Of a stretch of 64,000 nucleotides of DNA, positions 53,328 through 61,739 are shown piece by piece. The stretch is taken from the NCBI RefSeq assembly GCF_900142575.1, contig NZ_FRBI01000015.1, positions 4,829-68,828 of the forward strand, written 5' to 3'. The notes beneath the pieces were generated by a model. It was not told where the DNA came from, made no database searches, and saw only the letters and a list, made by a program, of their open reading frames with translations. The DNA comes from Actinacidiphila paucisporea. Lineage in GTDB: Bacteria > Actinomycetota > Actinomycetes > Streptomycetales > Streptomycetaceae. Numbering within the stretch: the first letter of the stretch is position 1; each line of letters begins with the position of its first letter. The translations under genes were made by a program, and so were the position numbers.

Positions 53328-54926
53328 TCAGTCCCCCGAGGGGGGCGGGGCCGAGCCCTTCGCGGCGCCGGTGAGGGCGCCGGTGCCGGCCCCGGAAGCC
53401 GGTGTCACGGCGGCCGCCGCGGCCGTGGCCGGCGCTGCGCGGACGAACCACGCCGTGCCGAACGCGATCGCGGACAGGACGGCCGCGCCGACCAGCACGC
53501 CGTGCAGAGCGCTGCTGACGGCGTCCGCGACGACGTCGCGCGTAGCGAGCGGCATGTCCTTCAGCAGAGCCGGGGTCAGTCCGCCCCCCGCGGTCAGCCG
53601 TTCCTCCGTGCCGGAGCCGAGCCGCTCGGCCAGCACACCGCTCATGCGGCTGCCCTGTACGGCCCCGAGCACGGCGACCCCGAGGGAGCCGCCGATGGTC
53701 CGCACCAGGGTGACCGTGCCCGTGGCCGCACCCATGTCGCGCGGAGCCGCGTGGTGCATCGTGGTCAGCAGGGTGCTCTGCAGCAGGACCCCGATTCCCA
53801 CCCCGATGACCAGGGTGAGTGCGGACGCCGCGACGAGCGGGGTGTCCGTGCCGAGCAGGAGCAGCAGCAGCGCCCCGGCCAAGGTGACGGCGCCGCCGGT
53901 GAGCGGCACGACGCGGCCCGGACCGCCGCCGTCCATCAGCCGCCCGGTGGCCAGCTGGGCCGCGAACATGCCGAGCATCAGCGGCAGGATGAGCAGTCCG
54001 CTGGCCGTGGCCGAGGAGCCCTGGACGAACTGCATGTACTGCGGGAGGTAGTTGAGGACGGGGTAGAGGACGGCGCCGACCAGGAAACTGAGGACCTGGG
54101 CAAGGGTGAAGTCCCGGTCGGCGAAGAGCCGTGGCGGCGTGATCGGTTCGGCCGTGCGCAGTTCCACCCGGACGAACCAGGCCAGGCTCAGCACGACGAC
54201 CACGGCGAGCCCAGCGGTCTGCCAGGATGCCCAGGCGTACGTGGTGCCTGCCCAGCCGGACAGCAGCGTGAGGGTCAGGATGCCGGTGGTGAGCAGGGCC
54301 GTGCCGAGGTAGTCGATCCGCCCCGTGACGCGGCCGGCGGGCAGCCGTACGCCCTTGGCGACCGCCAGCAGCGCGACGAGGCCGACGGGCACGTTGACGT
54401 AGAACGCCCAGCGCCAGCTCATGTGGTCGGTGATGAACCCGCCGAGCAGGGGCCCGCCGACGAACGCGACCGGCATCATGACGCCCACCATCGACTGGAT
54501 GCGGCCGCGCTCCTGGGCGGGCACCATCACGCCGATGACCGAGAGCGCGCCGACCGTCAGGCCACCCGCGCCGAGACCCTGGAGGCCACGGAAGACGATG
54601 AGCTGTCCCATGCTCTGCGCCAGGCCGCACAACACCGTCCCCGCCAGGAAGAGCACCACGGAGTTCATGCAGGCGCCCTTGCGGCCGTAGAGGTCCCCCA
54701 GCTTGCCCCAGAGGGGAGTGGACGCGGCCATGGTGAGCAGATAGGCCGTCACCGACCACGAGAAGTGGTCGAGGCCGCCGAGGTCGCCCACGATCGTGGG
54801 GAGTGCGGTGCTGACGATCTGTCCGTCGAGCGTCGCCAGGAAGATGCTGAGCATCAGCCCGAAGACACCGAGCCGGGGCAGACCGGGTCGGTCGGGTGCG
54901 GGAGGGTCGATCGGGCGGTCGTTCAT
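53328..54926 (-). CDS. DHA2-type MFS multidrug exporter
   Basis: The 532 residues hold about 14 hydrophobic segments. Motifs: FLATLDGQIVSTALPTIVGD in TM1, WGKLGDLYGRKG between TM2 and TM3, and GPLLGGFITDHMSWRWAFYV around TM5-6. These are EmrB/QacA subfamily features, drug:H+ antiport. The C-terminal 40 residues are Ala-rich. ATG 54926 starts 30 bases after the flavin reductase gene, in the same operon, presumably repressed by the divergent TetR protein. Confidence 0.94.
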   Translation of the reverse strand: MNDRPIDPPAPDRPGLPRLGVFGLMLSIFLATLDGQIVSTALPTIVGDLGGLDHFSWSVTAYLLTMAASTPLWGKLGDLYGRKGACMNSVVLFLAGTVLCGLAQSMGQLIVFRGLQGLGAGGLTVGALSVIGVMVPAQERGRIQSMVGVMMPVAFVGGPLLGGFITDHMSWRWAFYVNVPVGLVALLAVAKGVRLPAGRVTGRIDYLGTALLTTGILTLTLLSGWAGTTYAWASWQTAGLAVVVVLSLAWFVRVELRTAEPITPPRLFADRDFTLAQVLSFLVGAVLYPVLNYLPQYMQFVQGSSATASGLLILPLMLGMFAAQLATGRLMDGGGPGRVVPLTGGAVTLAGALLLLLLGTDTPLVAASALTLVIGVGIGVLLQSTLLTTMHHAAPRDMGAATGTVTLVRTIGGSLGVAVLGAVQGSRMSGVLAERLGSGTEERLTAGGGLTPALLKDMPLATRDVVADAVSSALHGVLVGAAVLSAIAFGTAWFVRAAPATAAAAAVTPASGAGTGALTGAAKGSAPPPSGD

Positions 54927-54956
54927 CGCTGCCCCCAGGGCACGAGTGGCGGGATG

Positions 54957-55556
54957 TCAGACGCCATAGGGGCGGACGCGCCTGGCCTCGCGCAGGGCCT
55001 GCCCCCACCAGGTGAGCTGGTCGAGCATGGCCTTGGCCGCGACGTCGCATGCGGAGTCGTACGGCTTGCCGTCGGCGCCGAACGCCTCGCCGTAGTTGTG
55101 GAAGCTGACGGTGTTGCGGATCGTGACCGCGTGGAGCTCCGCGAGCACGACACGGAGCTGTTCGACGGCGCGCAGGCCGCCCGCAAGGCCGCCGTAGGAG
55201 ACGAAGCCGACCGGCTTGGCGTGCCACTGCTCGTTGTGCCAGTCGACGGCGTTCTTCAGTGGCGCGGGGAAGCTGTGGTTGTACTCGGGCGTGACGATCA
55301 CGAAGGCGTCGGCCCGGGCCAGCCGCGGTGAGACCGCACCCAACTGGGCCACGACCTCGTCGGAGGGGGCCTGACCGAACGCCGGGAAGACGGTCGGCAG
55401 AGGGGTCTCGACGAGGTCGACCAGGTCGACCGCCATGTCCTCGCGCCGTGTGATGTGTCCGGCGATCCAGTCGGCGACGACCGGACCGAACCGTCCGTCC
55501 CTGGTGCTGCCGATGATCACCGCGGCCCGCAGGACGTCTTCAGTCACGTCGGCCAT
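54957..55556 (-). CDS. NADPH-dependent FMN reductase family protein
   Basis: The 199-residue flavodoxin-fold product has AAVIIGSTRDGRFGPVVADW (phosphate-binding loop) and FVIVTPEYNHSFPAPLKNAV (flavin contact), the azoreductase/chromate reductase family. It can reduce FMN or quinones. ATG 55556 has GAGGAG 6 bases upstream. First gene of the leftward operon, divergent from tetR at 55675 with a perfect palindrome between. Confidence 0.93.
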   Translation of the reverse strand: MADVTEDVLRAAVIIGSTRDGRFGPVVADWIAGHITRREDMAVDLVDLVETPLPTVFPAFGQAPSDEVVAQLGAVSPRLARADAFVIVTPEYNHSFPAPLKNAVDWHNEQWHAKPVGFVSYGGLAGGLRAVEQLRVVLAELHAVTIRNTVSFHNYGEAFGADGKPYDSACDVAAKAMLDQLTWWGQALREARRVRPYGV

Positions 55557-55600
55557 GGAAGGCTCCTCGCTGGTGTGTACATTGCATCGCTTTCGTACAA

Positions 55601-55620
55601 CGTACACATCCAAGTGTACG
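55601..55620. promoter_or_regulatory. Putative TetR operator, perfect 7-bp inverted repeat
   Basis: CGTACAC (55601-55607) and GTGTACG (55614-55620) form a 20-bp palindrome with a 6-base centre, in the 118-base divergent region. Further GTAC-containing half-site-like hexamers stand at 55575-55580 and 55595. A TATGCT hexamer at 55635-55640 could be the -10 of the tetR gene. Confidence 0.65.
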
Positions 55621-55674
55621 CCGTCTACTCCTGATATGCTGTACGCAGCACGTTCGTCGGAAGGAAGCGAAGCC

Positions 55675-56412
55675 ATGGCCGCCAGGGAGAGACAAGGCGC
55701 GAGTAAGGGCAAGGATCACGTGCCGCTGTGGGAGCGCCTCGACCGACCGGAGCCCGCTGCCCGTCCCACCCTCACTGCCCTGCGGATCGCCGAGGCCGCC
55801 GTCGGCGTCGCCGACGCCGAGGGGCTCGACGCCGTCACCATGCGCCGCCTGGCCACCGAACTAGGCGTCGCTCCCATGGCCGCGTACCGCTACGTCACCG
55901 GCAAGGACGAGCTCCTCGAGCTGATGGTCGACTTCGTGTACGCGGAGCTGGACCTGCCCGACGGCAAGGAGGGCTGGCGCGCGGCCATGCGGTCCGTCGC
56001 CCTGCGGATGAGGGAGGTCCTGCTGCGGCACTCGTGGGTGACGCGGGCGACGTGGTGCGTGCTGACCCCGAACCAGCTGGCGCTGACCGAGGCCGTCCTG
56101 GCCGCACTCGACGGCCTGGGGCTCGACGTGGACACCGCCATGGCGGTCTACAGCACCCTCACTTCCTACGTGCACGGCGCGGTCGGATCGGAGGTCGGGC
56201 TGACGCAGTTGCTGCATGTCCGCGGCTGGTCCACCCGGGAGGAGGCCCGCTCGGGACTGGCCTCGCAGATGGCCTGGCTCATGAACACCGGCCGTTTCCC
56301 GACGTACGCGCGCTACATCAGCGAGGCCGAGCGCAAGGACGATCCACAGTGGCAGTTCGAAACCGGCCTGGACGCCGTCCTCGACGGCATCGCGGCGCGT
56401 CTGGCGATCTGA
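55675..56412 (+). CDS. TetR-family regulator with TetR_C-type ligand domain
   Basis: The 245-residue product has an HTH (AVTMRRLATELGVAPMAAYR, then YVTGKDELLELMVD) after a 30-residue extension, and a C-terminal domain of the tetracycline-repressor type (TetR_C), with MAVYSTLTSYVHGAVGSEVG. AAGGAAG lies 8 bases before ATG 55675. The divergent FMN reductase, exporter and ene-reductase operon is the probable target. Confidence 0.93.
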   Translation: MAARERQGASKGKDHVPLWERLDRPEPAARPTLTALRIAEAAVGVADAEGLDAVTMRRLATELGVAPMAAYRYVTGKDELLELMVDFVYAELDLPDGKEGWRAAMRSVALRMREVLLRHSWVTRATWCVLTPNQLALTEAVLAALDGLGLDVDTAMAVYSTLTSYVHGAVGSEVGLTQLLHVRGWSTREEARSGLASQMAWLMNTGRFPTYARYISEAERKDDPQWQFETGLDAVLDGIAARLAI

Positions 56413-56545
56413 GGGCATCGCGCTCCGCCGCCACGTCGACGGCGTCGTTGCCCGATTCGAGCAGCGCCCGCGCGGCCTCCAGCCGTACCGTCTCCAGGTA
56501 CCGGCCGGGCGACATCCCGGTCCCCGAGTCGAAGAGGTGTACGGG
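56413..56545 (-). pseudogene. AraC/GlxA-type regulator C-terminal fragment
   Basis: Reading leftward, GMSPGRYLETVRLEAARALL followed by ESGNDAVDVAAERDAL is the start of the second helix-turn-helix of GlxA/AraC-type regulators. Only about 45 codons remain between the TetR stop and the MFS gene; the rest of the gene is missing on both sides. It is a relic of a larger gene. Confidence 0.6.
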
Positions 56546-56704
56546 CCGCCTGGCAACGGCCGGCGCGGACAGGGGCGTGCGTGCCGGAGAGCACTCGCCG
56601 CGATCGGGGGCTGCCGGATCGGTCGCGACGGCGGCCGGCTCGGAGGCCTGGACAACTCCCCGCGCCGGCCGGGCGGGAATGCGCGGCCTCGGCGTCGGCG
56701 CCGG

Positions 56705-57985
56705 TCACGTCGAAACGGCCTCCGGCCCCCGTGGCAGAGCCAGGGTGCGGATGCCCAGCACGGGGGAGAAGACCAGCCACAGCACTGACAGCGTGCCGCC
56801 GGCGGCGGCCAGCAGGAGGGTCGGGCGCAGTCCCACCGTGGTGGCGAGTACGCCGCCGACGGTGGCGCCGATCGGGCGCACGCCGTAGTTGACGGTGCTG
56901 TACGCGCCGGAGACCCGGCTGCGGATTCCGTCGTGGATGACCGATGTCTGGAGCGAGTTGAGGTTGATGTCGAAGAACATCACCCCGATGCCGGCCAGGA
57001 ACTCCGCCAGGGCCAGTGCTCCGCCGCGTACCCACAGCGGCCCGCCGGCCAGGGCCGCGACGGCGGTGGACGCCGGGAACAGCACCGCGCCCACCGCGAT
57101 GCTGGGGCCCACGCCCCACCGGCGTGACATGCGAGGGGCGATCACCGCGCCCAGCAGCGCCCCGCTCGCCCCCACGCCGAGCGCCAGGCCGATACCGCCG
57201 GCCGTCAGGCGCAGGACGCGGGTGGCGAACAGGACCAGCAGACCGGTGCCGGAGATGAACGTGAAGAAGTTGACGGTGGCGGCGCAACCGAGGGTGGCCC
57301 GCAGAACCGGGTGGCGGACCACGAAGGCCATGCCCTCACGCGCCCGGCGCAGCACCGAGGGCTGCGCCTCTGAGGGCGGTGGCTCGTCGGTGCGGATGCG
57401 CCCGATCAGGAAGGCCGAGGCGAGGAATGACGCCGCGTCGGCGGCGACGGCCACCGAAGCGCCCAGCGCCTGCACCAGCGCCCCGCCGATCGCCGGCCCC
57501 GCCACGAAGGAGGCCGAACGGCTCGTGCTGAGCTTGCTGTTGGCGTCCACGTACGACGTCCGCGGCACCAGGTGGGCGAAGAAGGCCGAGTAGGAGGTGT
57601 TGAACAGCACCGCGGCGGTTCCGGTGAGCAACGCGACGGCGTAGAGCTGGCCCAGCGTCACCGCTCCGGCCAGGTAGGTCGCCGGCAGGCTGAGCAGCAC
57701 CAGGCCGCGGGCCAGGTCGGCGGCGACCATCAGCCGGCGCTTGCGGGGGCGCTGATCGACCCAGGCCCCGAGCACGATGGCCGTCAGGTTCGGCGTCCAG
57801 CTCAGCGCCGTCAGCCAGGCCACCTCGTTGGCGGAGGCGTGCAGCGCCGTCACGGCGATCAGCGGCAGCGCCAGTTCGGTGACCCGGTCGCCGAACTGGG
57901 AGACGGTCTGCGCCGACCAGAAGCGTATGAACTGCCGGTCCCTCCAGAGCGGCAGGGGTGTCCCGGGGGGTGTCGCGCCGCTCAC
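56705..57985 (-). CDS. MFS transporter (MdfA/enterobactin exporter-like)
   Basis: The 426-residue protein has 12 predicted hydrophobic segments. It starts PLWRDRQFIRFWSAQTVSQF and has LGAWVDQRPRKRRLMVAADL between TM2 and TM3, and VPRTSYVDANSKLSTSRSAS, all typical of the MFS_3 exporter group. GTG 57985 overlaps the ArsR-type gene stop (GTGA), so the two form an operon. The substrate is unknown. Confidence 0.92.
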   Translation of the reverse strand: MSGATPPGTPLPLWRDRQFIRFWSAQTVSQFGDRVTELALPLIAVTALHASANEVAWLTALSWTPNLTAIVLGAWVDQRPRKRRLMVAADLARGLVLLSLPATYLAGAVTLGQLYAVALLTGTAAVLFNTSYSAFFAHLVPRTSYVDANSKLSTSRSASFVAGPAIGGALVQALGASVAVAADAASFLASAFLIGRIRTDEPPPSEAQPSVLRRAREGMAFVVRHPVLRATLGCAATVNFFTFISGTGLLVLFATRVLRLTAGGIGLALGVGASGALLGAVIAPRMSRRWGVGPSIAVGAVLFPASTAVAALAGGPLWVRGGALALAEFLAGIGVMFFDINLNSLQTSVIHDGIRSRVSGAYSTVNYGVRPIGATVGGVLATTVGLRPTLLLAAAGGTLSVLWLVFSPVLGIRTLALPRGPEAVST

Positions 57986-58590
57986 CCGGCGCCTCCCGCG
58001 GGCGGCCCGGCCTGCTCCGGCAGGACGTAGCGCATCAGCCGGACGGGGCGGCCGTCCGGTGGCCGGTCGGCCGCCTCCCGGTTCACGTAGGGCGCCAGGA
58101 GGCGCTCGATCTCCGCCTCCACGGCGGCGAGTTCGGCCGGGCTGAGCACCACCCGGGTGTTGGACAGGCCGGCCAGCCGGCGCCAGACCGGATCGAGTCC
58201 GGGCTCGACGTCGGCCACCCAGCGGGCCGGTGTCTCCCCTGCCTGCAGGAACATCTGCCGGGACAGCAGCCGAGCGGCCGACCTGCCCTCGACGTCGCTC
58301 GGGTCCTCCGGCACCTCGAAGCGGAAACCGCGCGCCACCGCCTCCCAGCGCCGGTACCGGCGGTCGGTGCCGGGCTCGCTGTCACGTACCAGTCCGAATC
58401 CGGCCAGGTGGCGCAGGTGCCAGCTGATGCCGGACGGCGAGGCGTCGATCTCCCGGGCCAGTTCGGTGGCGCTCGCCGGACCGTCGCGGCGCAACAGGTC
58501 GAGGATCGCCAGCCGCACCGGATGGGACAGGGCGCGCATCGCCCGGGGATCGCTGATCGTGAGGTCGCCCAGCAGATTGTCGGCATCCAT
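57982..58590 (-). CDS. ArsR-family winged-helix regulator
   Basis: The HTH stands near the N-terminus (ALSHPVRLAILDLLRRDGPA, SATELAREIDASPSGISWHL), followed by a longer C-terminal domain (about 100 residues) than in metal-sensing ArsR, and no Cys metal site was seen. ATG 58590 is preferred to ATG 58611 because a palindrome overlaps the latter. Translationally coupled to the MFS gene behind it, it is probably its repressor. Confidence 0.88.
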   Translation of the reverse strand: MDADNLLGDLTISDPRAMRALSHPVRLAILDLLRRDGPASATELAREIDASPSGISWHLRHLAGFGLVRDSEPGTDRRYRRWEAVARGFRFEVPEDPSDVEGRSAARLLSRQMFLQAGETPARWVADVEPGLDPVWRRLAGLSNTRVVLSPAELAAVEAEIERLLAPYVNREAADRPPDGRPVRLMRYVLPEQAGPPAGGAG

Positions 58591-58594
58591 GACG

Positions 58595-58610
58595 TGAAAG
58601 TGTTCTTTCA
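58595..58610. promoter_or_regulatory. Putative ArsR operator
   Basis: TGAAAG (58595-58600), a TGTT centre and CTTTCA (58605-58610) form a perfect 16-bp palindrome, AT-rich against its surroundings. It sits directly in front of the regulator gene start at 58590 and would support autoregulation. Confidence 0.6.
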
Positions 58611-58816
58611 TGATGCGCGGAAGTCAATACCGCTGCCCCGCCGCCCGGTTGACCCGGCACCGCGCGCGGAGGCCGCTGCCCCGCGACCGCGCCGGCGGCG
58701 GTCGGCCGCGCGCGGACGCCCCGCGACAGGGTCCGCGGAACGCGCGACTCCGCGTGACGTCCGGTGGTGGCGCGGTGCGGCTGACACAGCGGTCGCCGGT
58801 GTGGTTCCATGGCGCC

Positions 58817-58891
58817 ATGACCCCGCTCGTGATGCGCCGCCACGTGGACTACGTGCGTGTCACCAGCACGGGGTGTCCCGCCGGACGCTGA
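58817..58891 (+). CDS. Cys-containing short leader peptide upstream of metY
   Basis: ATG 58817 opens a 24-residue peptide whose RRHVDYVRVTSTGCPAGR end matches the short leader peptides annotated upstream of sulfur metabolism operons in streptomycetes (a His-Val-Asp core and a late Cys). Such leaders are thought to sense cysteine supply during translation. The gene metY starts 240 bases further on, on the same strand. A GGCGCC stretch precedes the ATG, with no strong ribosome site. Confidence 0.6.
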   Translation: MTPLVMRRHVDYVRVTSTGCPAGR

Positions 58892-59130
58892 CGCCGCGTC
58901 TCCGGCGTTCTGCCGCCGTTCCCGGCCGCTGATCATGTTCTGCCCCGCGCAATCGGCGCCTTCCGCCCTCCTGCCTTCCCAGTGGCGGCGGTCCGCCTCG
59001 CGCGTCCCGACGCGGCCCTGCGCGCCATCGCGCTGAGCCACCACCGGGACACCACCGGGACACCGCCGGGGATATCCCTCTCGCCTCTCCGGTCCCCGAT
59101 CGCCCCATCCGCACCTGCTTCAGGAGAGCC
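58892..59130. promoter_or_regulatory. metY leader region after the short peptide
   Basis: The 239 bases contain no further gene. GC-rich inverted repeats are present, but I could not fold them reliably into a terminator/antiterminator pair, and the conserved core of a SAM-IV riboswitch was not recognised. AGGAGA stands before metY. Confidence 0.4.
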
Positions 59131-60489
59131 ATGACACAGCCCATCGACTCCGTCACCGCCGGGCACACCCCCGACGAGGTTCCCGCGGACACCACGTCCG
59201 CCTGGTCGTTCGAGACCCGGCAGGTGCACGCCGGCGCCGACCCCGATCCGACCACGGGGGCGCGGGCGGTGCCGATCTACCAGACGACGTCGTTCGTCTT
59301 CCGGGACACCAAGCACGCCGCCGACCTCTTCTCGCTGGCCGAGCCGGGCAACATCTACACCCGCATCCACAACCCGACGCAGGATGTCCTCGAACAGCGG
59401 ATCGCCGCCCTGGAGGGCGGGGTCGCCGCCGTCGCGGTGGCGTCGGGCCAGGCGGCGGAGACGCTGGCGATCCTGACGCTCGCGAGCGCCGGCGACCACA
59501 TCGTCTCCAGCGCGTCGCTGTACGGCGGCACGTACAACCTCTTCCGCCACACGCTGCCGAAGTTCGGCATCCAGGTCTCCTTCGTCGAGGACCCGGACGA
59601 CCAGGACGCCTGGCGGGCGGCGATCAGGCCCGAGACGAAGGCGCTGTTCGCCGAGACGCTGGGCAATCCGCGCGGCAACGTCCTGGACGTGCGGGCGGTG
59701 GCGGACGTCGCGCACGAGGCGGGCGTGCCGCTGATCGTGGACAACACGGTGCCCACACCGTTCCTGCTGCGGCCGATCGAGCACGGCGCCGACGTGGTGG
59801 TCCACTCGGCGACGAAATTCCTCGGCGGCCACGGGACGACGATCGGGGGTGTCGTGGTGGACGGCGGCACCTTCGACTTCGGTGCGCACGCCGAGCGCTT
59901 CCCGGACTTCACCGAGCCGGACCCGAGCTACCACGGCCTGCAGTACTGGCCGGCCCTGGGACCCGGTGCGTTCGCCATCAAGCTGCGCGTGCAGCTGCTG
60001 CGCGACCTCGGCCCGGCGCTGTCGCCGCACTCCGCCTTCCTGCTGCTGCAGGGCGTCGAGACGCTGTCGCTGCGGCTGGAGCGGCACTCGGCGAACGCCC
60101 AGGCGCTCGCGGAGTGGCTCCAGGAACGCGACGAGGTGGCGGCCGTGCACTACGCGGGCCTGCCGTCCAGCCGCTGGTACGAAGCCGCGCAGCGCTACCT
60201 GCCGCGCGGCGCGGGGGCGGTGCTGGCCTTCGAACTGCGGGACGGAGCCGAGGCGGGACGCCGCTTCGTCGACGGCGTGCAGCTGTTCAGCCACCTGGCG
60301 AACATCGGTGACGTGCGCAGCCTGATCATCCACCCGGCGTCCACGACGCACAGCCAGCTGGACGAGGAGCAGCTCGCGGCCACCGGAACGTCACCGGGCC
60401 TGGTGCGGCTGTCGGTCGGCATCGAGAACGTCGCCGACCTCATCGCGGACCTGGAGGCGGGCTTCCGCGCGGCGAAGGGCGCGTCCTGA
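59131..60489 (+). CDS. metY: O-acetylhomoserine aminocarboxypropyltransferase/cysteine synthase (MetY)
   Basis: The 452-residue PLP enzyme of the Cys/Met metabolism family shows FETRQVHAGADPDPTTGARA, YTRIHNPTQDVLEQRIAALE and the PLP-Lys segment VVHSATKFLGGHGT (Lys 229). MetY makes homocysteine from O-acetylhomoserine and sulfide. ATG 59131 has AGGAGA at 4 bases. It is followed directly by metX, which supplies its acetylated substrate; the pair is a standard methionine operon. Confidence 0.96.
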   Translation: MTQPIDSVTAGHTPDEVPADTTSAWSFETRQVHAGADPDPTTGARAVPIYQTTSFVFRDTKHAADLFSLAEPGNIYTRIHNPTQDVLEQRIAALEGGVAAVAVASGQAAETLAILTLASAGDHIVSSASLYGGTYNLFRHTLPKFGIQVSFVEDPDDQDAWRAAIRPETKALFAETLGNPRGNVLDVRAVADVAHEAGVPLIVDNTVPTPFLLRPIEHGADVVVHSATKFLGGHGTTIGGVVVDGGTFDFGAHAERFPDFTEPDPSYHGLQYWPALGPGAFAIKLRVQLLRDLGPALSPHSAFLLLQGVETLSLRLERHSANAQALAEWLQERDEVAAVHYAGLPSSRWYEAAQRYLPRGAGAVLAFELRDGAEAGRRFVDGVQLFSHLANIGDVRSLIIHPASTTHSQLDEEQLAATGTSPGLVRLSVGIENVADLIADLEAGFRAAKGAS

Positions 60490-61646
60490 ACCAGACCGGC
60501 CTCAGGCCGCCCGCCGGCGTCCCCCTGCTGCCCGCCTCAGGGGCGTGGCAGCCGGGGGACCCGCCGGGGCGCCGCCGCCTGCATGACCTGGCCGGCCCGC
60601 TGCCGCTGGAAGCGGGCGGCGAGCTGCCAGGGGTGCGACTGGCGTACGAGACCTGGGGCCGGCGGGCGCCGGACGGCTCCAACGCGGTGCTGGTGGCGCA
60701 CGCGCTGACCGGCGACAGCCACGTGGCGGGGCCGAAGGAGCCCGGGCATCCGACCGCGGGCTGGTGGGACGGCCTGGTCGGACCGGGGCGCGCGCTGGAC
60801 ACCGACCGCTTCTTCGTGGTCGCACCGAACGTGCTGGGGGGCTGCCAGGGGACCACCGGGCCGTCGTCGTACGCACCCGGCGGCCGCCGGTGGGGCGGCG
60901 CCTTCCCGTTCCTGACGCAGCGCGACCAGGTCGCCGCCGAGGCGTCGCTGGCCGACGCGCTCGGGATCGGCCGCTGGGCGGCCGTCGTGGGCGGGTCCAT
61001 GGGCGGGATGCGCGCCCTGGAATGGGCGGTGAGCCGCCCCGAGCGGGTCGGCGCGCTGCTGCTGCTGGCCTCGCCCGCCGCGGCCAGCGCGGAGCAGATC
61101 GCCTGGTCGGCCGTGCAGTTGCACGCCATCAGGTCCGACCCGAACTGGCGCGGCGGGGACTACCACGACGCGGGACCCGGCGGCGGCCCCGCGGCCGGGC
61201 TGGGCCTGGCCCGCCGCCTGGCCCATGTGACCTACCGCAGCGAGGCGGAGCTGGCCGCACGCTTCGGGCGCGCCGCGCAGGGCGCGGAGAACCCGTGGCA
61301 GGGCGGCCGCTACGCCGTCGAGTCCTACCTCGACCACCATGCCGAGACCCTGGTGCGGAGGTTCGACGCGGCCAGCTATGTCGTCCTGACCGAGGCGATG
61401 AACTCGCACGACGTGGGGCGCGGGCGGGGCGGGACCGCCGCGGCACTGCGCCGGGTCACCGCGCCGACCCTGGTCGCGGGAGTGGACTCCGACCGGCTCT
61501 ATCCGCTGCACCAGCAGGCCGAGTTGGCCGCCGGCATCCCCGGCGCGGACCGCCCGCGCGTGGTCGAGTCGCCGTACGGCCACGACGGGTTCCTGATCGA
61601 GGTGGAGCAAGTGGCGGCGCTGGTGCGGGAGTTGCTGGCGGGCTGA
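60486..61646 (+). CDS. metX: Homoserine O-acetyltransferase (MetX), probable CTG start
   Basis: The alpha/beta-hydrolase acyltransferase has VRLAYETWG, LVAHALTGDSHVAGP, the nucleophile elbow VVGGSMGGMRALEW, the Asp of VAGVDSDRLYP and the His of SPYGHDGFL. MetX homologues start about 45 residues before the first of these. In this frame no ATG, GTG or TTG lies in that stretch; GTG at 60633 would remove conserved residues (PPASGAWQPGD-like region). CTG 60486 overlaps the metY stop as CTGA, with GAAGGG 6 bases upstream, giving 386 residues. A CTG start is therefore inferred. Confidence 0.85.
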   Translation: MNQTGLRPPAGVPLLPASGAWQPGDPPGRRRLHDLAGPLPLEAGGELPGVRLAYETWGRRAPDGSNAVLVAHALTGDSHVAGPKEPGHPTAGWWDGLVGPGRALDTDRFFVVAPNVLGGCQGTTGPSSYAPGGRRWGGAFPFLTQRDQVAAEASLADALGIGRWAAVVGGSMGGMRALEWAVSRPERVGALLLLASPAAASAEQIAWSAVQLHAIRSDPNWRGGDYHDAGPGGGPAAGLGLARRLAHVTYRSEAELAARFGRAAQGAENPWQGGRYAVESYLDHHAETLVRRFDAASYVVLTEAMNSHDVGRGRGGTAAALRRVTAPTLVAGVDSDRLYPLHQQAELAAGIPGADRPRVVESPYGHDGFLIEVEQVAALVRELLAG

Positions 61647-61739
61647 CCCGCCGCCGGGTCCCGCCGCCTACCGCGGCGGCGGGCGGGTCTCCCGGGGTCA
61701 GGGGGCGGCGGCTCCGGCCAGGGGCGGTCCTCCCTCACG

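Noticed and set aside
58892..59130. SAM riboswitch upstream of metY
   Set aside because: I could not find the conserved core sequence or pairing of SAM-I/IV types by eye; left as an unassigned leader.
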